Source: Glomus cerebriforme (Eukaryota; Glomeromycota; Glomeromycetes; Glomerales; Glomeraceae). Taken from it: a stretch of 13,723 nt of DNA. The notes beneath the pieces were generated by a model, which ran no database searches, was not told the DNA's origin, and worked only from the letters and a program-made list of their open reading frames with translations. A program made the position numbers and the translations under genes. Shown here one piece after another: positions 8,521 through 13,723 of the stretch (the stretch's first letter is position 1; every line of letters starts with the position of its first letter). The stretch is from assembly GCA_003550305.1 (NCBI GenBank), contig QKYT01000005.1:226814-240536 (forward strand), in the 5' to 3' direction.

Positions 8521-9303
8521 TCAATGTTGAGTGATGATGTTTCAGAAGGGTTAACAGAATTTCTGCTCAAAAAAATTTAAAGGCTTTGCGCATCACTTAT
8601 TATTCGGAAGAAAATTTGGGTAAAATAATTAATTCATTTATAAACTCTAATAATTTAATCCAATTATCCCTTGATAGAATAGAACATAATATCTCATTTT
8701 CATTTATCGCTCAATTCATAAATGTACAAGAACTTGAATTAATTTTTAATTATATCCAGAATTTGAAGATTTAAATGAATTATTACAAATTTTAAAAATT
8801 TATGATTTCCCCCTAAATTACGAAAAATTAATACCATTCTTGGCAAATCATGGGAAGAATTTGAAGAAATTGTGTGTAGTTGATCATTATGGTCGTAAAT
8901 TTTTTACAAAATTTAAAAAATTATTCATTGAAATTAGAAATAATGAATTGGAATTTTTCAAAGTAGCTGTTAATAGTTGTCAATACATATTTGAGTGATA
9001 AACAGGGAGTCAATTATAAAATATTCACATGAAAATATTCATGAAATAATATTATTCTATAAAAATGATTTAGCATCAATGTTATCCCCAATGAATTAAA
9101 TTCCTTTTTAAAAGTTGGATGATTCGTAAACTGAAAAACCACTTTCTTTTATTATTGAAAAATTTGAATCACAAAGATTTACCTTAGATTCAAATGATGA
9201 AAACATGGGAATAATTAAAAAGTATATTATATTAGGAGTTATTAAAAGATTTGTAGTTACATCTCCTAAGTATGATGATGGGTTTAATATTTTTCAGATT
9301 TAA
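8521..9303 (+). pseudogene. F-box relic 3, middle to C-terminus of an F-box/leucine-rich protein
   Basis: Starting just after MITE copy B, the plus strand reads DDVSEGLTEF, matching DIISNGLTDLI of the intact protein. A small frameshift leads to AQKNLKALRITYYSEENLGK, then NNLIQLSLDR, FSFIAQFINVQELELIFNY, a frameshift, FEDLNELLQILKIYDFPLNY, FLANHGKNLKKLCVVDHYG, and ELEFFKVAVNSCQYIFE followed by TGA. The last part reads SNDENMGIIKKYIILGVIKR and ends IFQI with TAA at 9301-9303. The order is that of the family, but the N-terminal F-box (about 200 residues) is missing on the left, where the MITE lies, and there are at least three frameshifts or stops. It is better preserved than relics 1 and 2. Confidence 0.82.
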
Positions 9304-9318
9304 TAGATAAAAAAAAAA

Positions 9319-10480
9319 TTACGTAAACTTGAATTTAAAGATTTCCATTTCTTCAATTGAGAAATTATTTATATCCCAAATACTATCATAATATAACTAT
9401 ATAAAATATTATAATAATATGATTCATACTGTCATTGATAACATGACTGATCTTAACTTTTTTTCAAATCTTTCCATTATCCAAAGACAAAATAAAACTC
9501 TCTGTAGTATTAACCCAATAGAATTCTGGATTATGATAATAATTTTATACTATTGTTATTATTACAATACTTCCAACCAAGAGGATTATATCCACCAATT
9601 ATATTTCATTTTAATAAATAAAATCCATGCTTTCTTATCCATTATATTTTTTATGTATTGTGTAAGTATCATAACCATCTCGACTTGCACGATAAATAAG
9701 GTCAAAAGTATATTTATTCCTTGAAAATTTTGCGTTATTCCTTATTATAGAAAATTTTGTTGATTCAAAACACCCTGTTATGAGCTAAAGAAAAGAGAAC
9801 TTATTAGATTTTTTGAAATCTCTTCAAAAGATTTTCAAAGTATTCTTCAAGATCAAGTAATCCTCTTTATTTCAGCGATCTAAATTAGTTATATCCTTTC
9901 TTTTTATTTCAGAAGTTTGAATAATTCCCCATTTAATAGAAAAATTCCATAAATCAATTTCATCGATTTGCAAACCATCTCGTTTAACTAATATAAGTAA
10001 AATATTTTTCCAAAGTTGAAAATTTGGCTAATTGAAGAATCAGGATCAGTCACAAAGTTATTCTAAACAATAATTTTGAAGTTATTTACAGCTCTCCAAT
10101 TGAAATACCGTATGAAGGATTGATTGAAAATCAAACTGAATGGTTACTAAATACTTTTGTATAAACGTAACCAATTCTTCAAAAAGTAATTCACGATACC
10201 ACAAGAAGATTAAGAAATATTTAAGCCACTTATATATTCAAATCAAGGATACCTGTACATAGATTCCTAAATTAAACAGATTATATTCTAAATTATCACT
10301 AACGTATGAGAAACACTATAAAATAATTATCTCAAATAAGAGAAATATTTGGTTTGATAAAGAACGCGAAACTCTTTTGTATTTGAATTTTCTTTAACTT
10401 TAACAATGACATTATAGTCATCTGCATCAAGAAATTGAGAAAAATTTTGCGATAATCCAGGATAAAATTCAAAAAGTCAT
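9319..10480 (-). pseudogene. BTB-BACK-TLDc protein gene, near full length but broken
   Basis: On the minus strand fragments of all domains occur in order. BTB: an ATG at 10480, a quick frameshift, FYPGLSQNFSQFLDADDYNV, KEFRV, KPNISL, FEIIIL, then CTGILDLN and RELLFEELVTFIQKYL (to 10148). BACK: ILHTVFQLESCK, LQNYCLE (near 10115-10060), LLILVKRDGLQIDEIDLWNF, SIKWGI and KEDYLILKNTLK (to 9833). TLDc: DLIYRASRDGYDTYTIHKKY, the hallmark GGYNPLGW (9596-9573), PEFYWVNTTESFILSLDNGK, VINDSM, and the end DINNFSIEEMEIFKFKFT with TAA at 9321-9319. BTB-BACK proteins are adaptors for Cullin-3 ubiquitin ligases; TLDc is linked to oxidation resistance and V-ATPase binding. Many frameshifts and stops, plus a gap in the BTB domain, show it is dead. 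The 101-codon open frame on the opposite strand (9419-9724) is only its shadow. Confidence 0.85.
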
Positions 10481-10660
10481 TTTTTTTTGCAAGAAAAGAA
10501 AAGAAAAGAATTTTTTTTTGCGACTAATGAGACATATATAGTCTAAACATTCTAATTTAAACGCTTTGTGTAATTTTGACCAGCTTCCTAATTTAGAACT
10601 AACAAAATCTGCATTAGCTAAATTTTTGATTTCAGAAATTGAATTTTAGTCGCGAATACT

Positions 10661-10690
10661 TTGTAGACCAAACTTTACCATGTCCCAAAT
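10661..10690. repeat. Relic end of MITE family 1 (copy D)
   Basis: TTGTAGACCAAACTTTACCA and then TGTCCCAAAT match the left end of copy B (TTGTAGCCCAAACACTACCA, TGTCCCAAAT) with few differences. No matching right end is found within the next few hundred bases, so this is a truncated or nested-into copy. Confidence 0.65.
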
Positions 10691-10694
10691 CAAC

Positions 10695-10761
10695 CCATCG
10701 GCCTAAATTATCGGCCCACAATAATGCCTTAAGACGATACTTTCCTAATTTAGGCCGATGG
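10695..10761. repeat. 67-bp inverted repeat with exact 16-base arms
   Basis: CCATCGGCCTAAATTA (10695-10710) is the exact reverse complement of TAATTTAGGCCGATGG (10746-10761), separated by 35 bases. It follows the MITE relic within 5 bases. It could be a small separate MITE nested in, or a different end fused to, the relic, or a hairpin-forming sequence. It has no coding content. Confidence 0.75.
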
Positions 10762-10845
10762 TATCAAATATGTCGATCATTTTATTAACCAATAAAGTAT
10801 GCTGATTTATCTTATCATTTTATTATGTCAATATTTTAGATATTT

Positions 10846-12933
10846 AATTCAATATTACAATATAGTAGAATATATCAATTTAATTTGGTTAATTATGATT
10901 GTATTCCCGAAGATGATGGTGGAATATATGAACCAGGAGGTCGAATTATTATACGTAGCTAGAATTGAAGTTAAAAATACAGTTATGATATTGAAATATC
11001 TAATCTCTTAAGTTCATCTGAAATTTCTTTACCAAAGGATAATAAATTAAAATTACTAAACCTATTAAAAGTTCTGAGAAAAAATATGAAATCCAATTAA
11101 AAGTATGTTTGGAATTTCAAATCAATCAAATTCTAATATAAAAAAAGTTATTAAAGTTCAAGTTAAAATTGAAAAAATGTCACCAAAGAATAGTTTAAAA
11201 ATTCAAGACAAATCAAGGTTTGAAGGATAAATTTGAACAAGAAATTTCATTATTGGAAGCACAACATTCAAAAGATATGTTTTGTGAATTAATTAGAACA
11301 TTAAAAAAATCAATATTTGACAGTTATTGATGCCAATCTATCCATCACACTTTATATTGGTTCTATAGAATTACCTGATAGAGAATTTGATATTGAAATT
11401 CGAAACAAGTATATTGAAGTTTTTCCGATTTATGAATCAAATAATGATTCTGATTTCTTTACTTGTAATAAATTCTAAAACTACTAAAAATGATATTGTT
11501 TATTGGGATAATTTATGTCAAAATCTTGGATTATCAATGTCCATTTGGAATATTAGAAGTGAAGTTATTTTGATTTGTCTGAATATAATATAATTGAAGA
11601 TTATTCAGGTAAATCTATAGTTATTCTTAATGAAAACAAATTCAATCAAACTATAGGATATCTTGATCCATTCCAATTTTATCAAGCTGTTAATAATTAT
11701 AATATTAAGTTTTTTATAATCGGGATAAATATTGATGACCAAAAAATTAAAAATTTATTTATCCCAAAAGGAATAATTAAAACAAAACCTATAGAATCTT
11801 ACGTAAAAATTAAATGTTTTATAGAAATGCAGAGATGATAAATAGTAATTACGAAAAAAATACTCAAAATATCTCAGAAACATTAGTTGTAAAATGTATT
11901 AATACTAATTTACGACTAGGAGAGGAAAATAAATTGCAAAAATTATCAAAATCTTTATAAAAAATTTATCCAGGACATCGACATATTATTATATCAATTA
12001 TTGACAAAAATAGTTATGGGATTCATAATCATAATGATCAAATTATTTTATGTGAAACTACCAATAGAACAAAACAATACTTAAACGTACAATTCTGTTC
12101 AAAATATTAATCAAATTGATGTAATGATTAAAGTTGGATTATTATCTTGTATTTCATTTTCCAAAAGGATTGAAATGTTACAGAAAATCTTGTTTATTCC
12201 GGCGCAAGATTTAAATCAGAAAGTGCTTAAAAGTTTAATCGAAGCTGATTTAGTAATGGATTAAATGGATTATTATGTGGATTAAGTGAAATTTCAAAGA
12301 AGATGAAATTTGTTATACTTAAACAGTTAGAATTATTTAACACATTTTGTGAATTTGTTAAATTTACAGTTTCAGAGGAAAATTCTATTGTTTGTAAACA
12401 TGCAGACTGGGCATTTTTCTGTTTTTGTAAAATTAAAAATTCTAATTCATTATTCTAAAAGTATAACATCATCTTCCGAACGATTGAAAAAAATTATTTA
12501 TGACGAATATTTAGAAGTTTTCAAAAAATGCCATAACCAAGATTTATTACTTTGTTTAAAAATTAAGGTTAAATACGTAAAAGAGAATTGGAAAGAAAAT
12601 TTTCACGTAAAGTACATTAAAAAAGAAAAATTAAATCTTTTCAGAGATTACATGTTAGAAATTTTAAAAGTAAATAATTTGAAAACGGATTATGAATTAT
12701 TAAATGATGATTTAGATATTATTTTATCAGAAGATGATTATAAGATTATTGAACAAAATCATCAAAAAACCTCCAACAGAATTGAAAAAAAGAAAACTGA
12801 TAATCAAAAACAGTTTAATCAATCTGCATGGCGTAGATTAATACTAGGACAAAAGGGATTGGTGTTACATTTAATCACGGAGTTGAAGAAAATAATTTTG
12901 GGTCCGAAGGTATTAACGAAAGGACGCATTTAA
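10846..12933 (+). pseudogene. Broken gene of a very large fungal protein family of unknown function (DUF7932-like, middle and C-terminal part)
   Basis: Segments in shifting plus-strand frames line up as one long protein. They are YDCIPEDDGGIYEPGGRIII (from 10894, then TAG at 10960-10962); ISNLLSSSEISLPKDNKLKL; FEQEISLLEAQHSKDMF; LTVIDANLSITLYIGSIELP; DIVYWDNLCQNLGLSMSIW (near 11501-11545); YSGKSIVILNENKF and IKFFIIGIN (near 11700); SETLVVKCINTNLRLG; stop at 11958-11960; KIYPGHRHIIISIIDKNSYG; VMIKVGLLSCISFSKRIEML; GLNGLLCGLSEISKKMKF and HADWAFFCFCK; last an open part (about 12430-12933) with YLEVFKKCHNQDLLLCLKIK and a lysine-rich end. I recall this order (GIYEPG block, pseudo-Rossmann block, helical tail) from giant proteins with a glycine-rich N-terminus; the family number is from memory. 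At least seven frame changes or stops occur without intron signals. The N-terminal glycine-rich part is absent. Confidence 0.62.
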
Positions 12934-13573
12934 TTTTGGGTCTGGAGTAACCAAACCAAGGAACAGAAATATTAAATTATGGAGCAATTTAAACAATGTT
13001 AAATCTAAATGAAATTATCTCCATGCTCTTGCATGTATTCATTTATTTAAAAATTAGAATTAAATTTATCATATTATTCACAAGGTGAGTTGGACAAGAA
13101 AATCATGGATATTGTAATTAATGGTCACTTGGTTACTAATGACAAACCATTTGTCTGGTGTATTTTTATCGAATTATTTTATTATAAAAAATAAATTATT
13201 TAATTATTTTATTTTCGGTAATCGAATGGCGTAATGGGATAATGGAAAGTTAAATAAAGATGCCATTTACTATCTAACGCTAAATAGTTTATTTCGTTAC
13301 TTTCTTAAAATTGGTATTCTTCTTTTACGAATTAGATGGTAACAACCGTAATTATTAAAATGTAACACATAAAATGTAATTTTATGGATAATGGTTTTAT
13401 AACAATGATTAATTTTATTTACAACGCCGTTTATGTGACCATTTCTCCCCCGTTTTAGGTCAGGATACTACATAATAATTAAAATTATCAATAACCAGTT
13501 TACTAATGCCATTTCTTGGTTTAGCTGATTCAGATTTGATAAACTAAATTAGTCTTATTTAACTTAACAATGC
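12934..13573. other. AT-rich spacer with no supported gene
   Basis: Right after the broken large gene, another frame (12853-12948) reads GVTFNHGVEENNFGSEGINE and stops, perhaps a decayed glycine- and asparagine-rich tail. A 38-codon open stretch near 13081-13194 (QGELDKKIMDIVINGH) has no family I recognise. The rest is AT-rich with no repeats I can define before the MITE at 13574. Confidence 0.4.
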
Positions 13574-13723
13574 TGTTGTAGCCCAAACGTAACCATGTCC
13601 CGAATCCGACTTGGGATATCCCAAATCAAAATTGGGACAATCCTATGTCCGAAATTTAACCATATCCCAAACAAAACTAGTAAATTTTAAATGTTTAAAA
13701 CGTCTCAAACTACCATTTAAGAC
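13574..13723. mobile_element. MITE family 1, copy C (cut by the window edge)
   Basis: It begins TGTTGTAGCCCAAAC and runs to the end of the window. All 150 visible bases match the reverse complement of copy B 8356-8505, with differences at only two positions (a C to A in the AACTTGGG motif and a G to A in AAGACG). The remaining roughly 85 bases, including the other end, should lie just outside the window. It is therefore in the opposite orientation to copy B. Confidence 0.88.

Noticed and set aside
9419..9724. 101-codon plus-strand open frame
   Set aside because: The opposite strand carries the TLDc domain (GGYNPLGW, NTTESFILSLDNGK) of the BTB relic. The plus frame is an AT-rich shadow.
9780..10170. 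A second BTB gene on the plus strand suggested by IENQTEWL and LIRFFEISSKDF
   Set aside because: Only these two short blocks appear on the plus strand, exactly where the minus-strand relic lacks them. Local inversion or coincidence is more likely than an overlapping antisense gene.
10799..11011. 70-codon plus-strand open frame beginning MLIYLIILL
   Set aside because: It is in the wrong frame: the neighbouring frame reads YDCIPEDDGGIYEPGG, which belongs to the large broken gene.

Overview
The window looks like a very AT-rich fungal accessory region. The best match is the repeat-rich genome of an arbuscular mycorrhizal fungus (Glomeromycotina, Rhizophagus-like). I infer this from the protein families present: F-box/leucine-rich proteins ending in the ENM-IIEKYI type tail, BTB-BACK-TLDc proteins, kelch fragments, a Crinkler (CRN) gene, and a CxxC-x10-CxxC leader of the kind seen on expanded kinase families in that lineage. 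The short GT-AG intron, poly-T/A tracts and strong AT codon bias agree with this. No bacterial signals (Shine-Dalgarno sites, operons, CRISPR) are present. Family names come from recalled consensus sequences, not from a search.

Layout. 1-185 (-) is the 5' end of a gene running off the left edge. 186-1726 holds no supported gene. 1727-2861 (+) is a broken CRN-type gene with a recognisable intron and a 110-bp MITE inserted in it. 3240-4715 (-) is the only complete gene, a 491-residue F-box protein. Fifty bases before its start codon sits a 369-bp hAT-like MITE (4766-5134) with exact 8-bp target duplications. From about 5390 to 12933 the DNA is a gene graveyard: F-box relic 1 (-), a kelch fragment (-), F-box relic 2 (+), a MITE (8271-8505), F-box relic 3 (+), a full-length but broken BTB-BACK-TLDc gene (- , 9319-10480), a MITE relic with a separate inverted repeat (10661-10761), and a long broken gene of a large domain-of-unknown-function family (+ , 10846-12933). 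A third MITE copy begins at 13574 and is cut by the right edge.

The genes do not form a pathway. They are members of lineage-expanded families (F-box, BTB/TLDc and kelch adaptors, CRN proteins) in several stages of decay, with at least two non-autonomous transposon families inserted among them. The main points of interest are the recently mobile MITE family (two copies 148/150 identical in opposite orientation), the hAT-like MITE placed in the promoter of the only intact gene, the CRN relic split by a MITE that supplies a start codon to the 3' half, and two places in the BTB relic where the missing family motif appears to lie on the opposite strand, as if short segments had been inverted.
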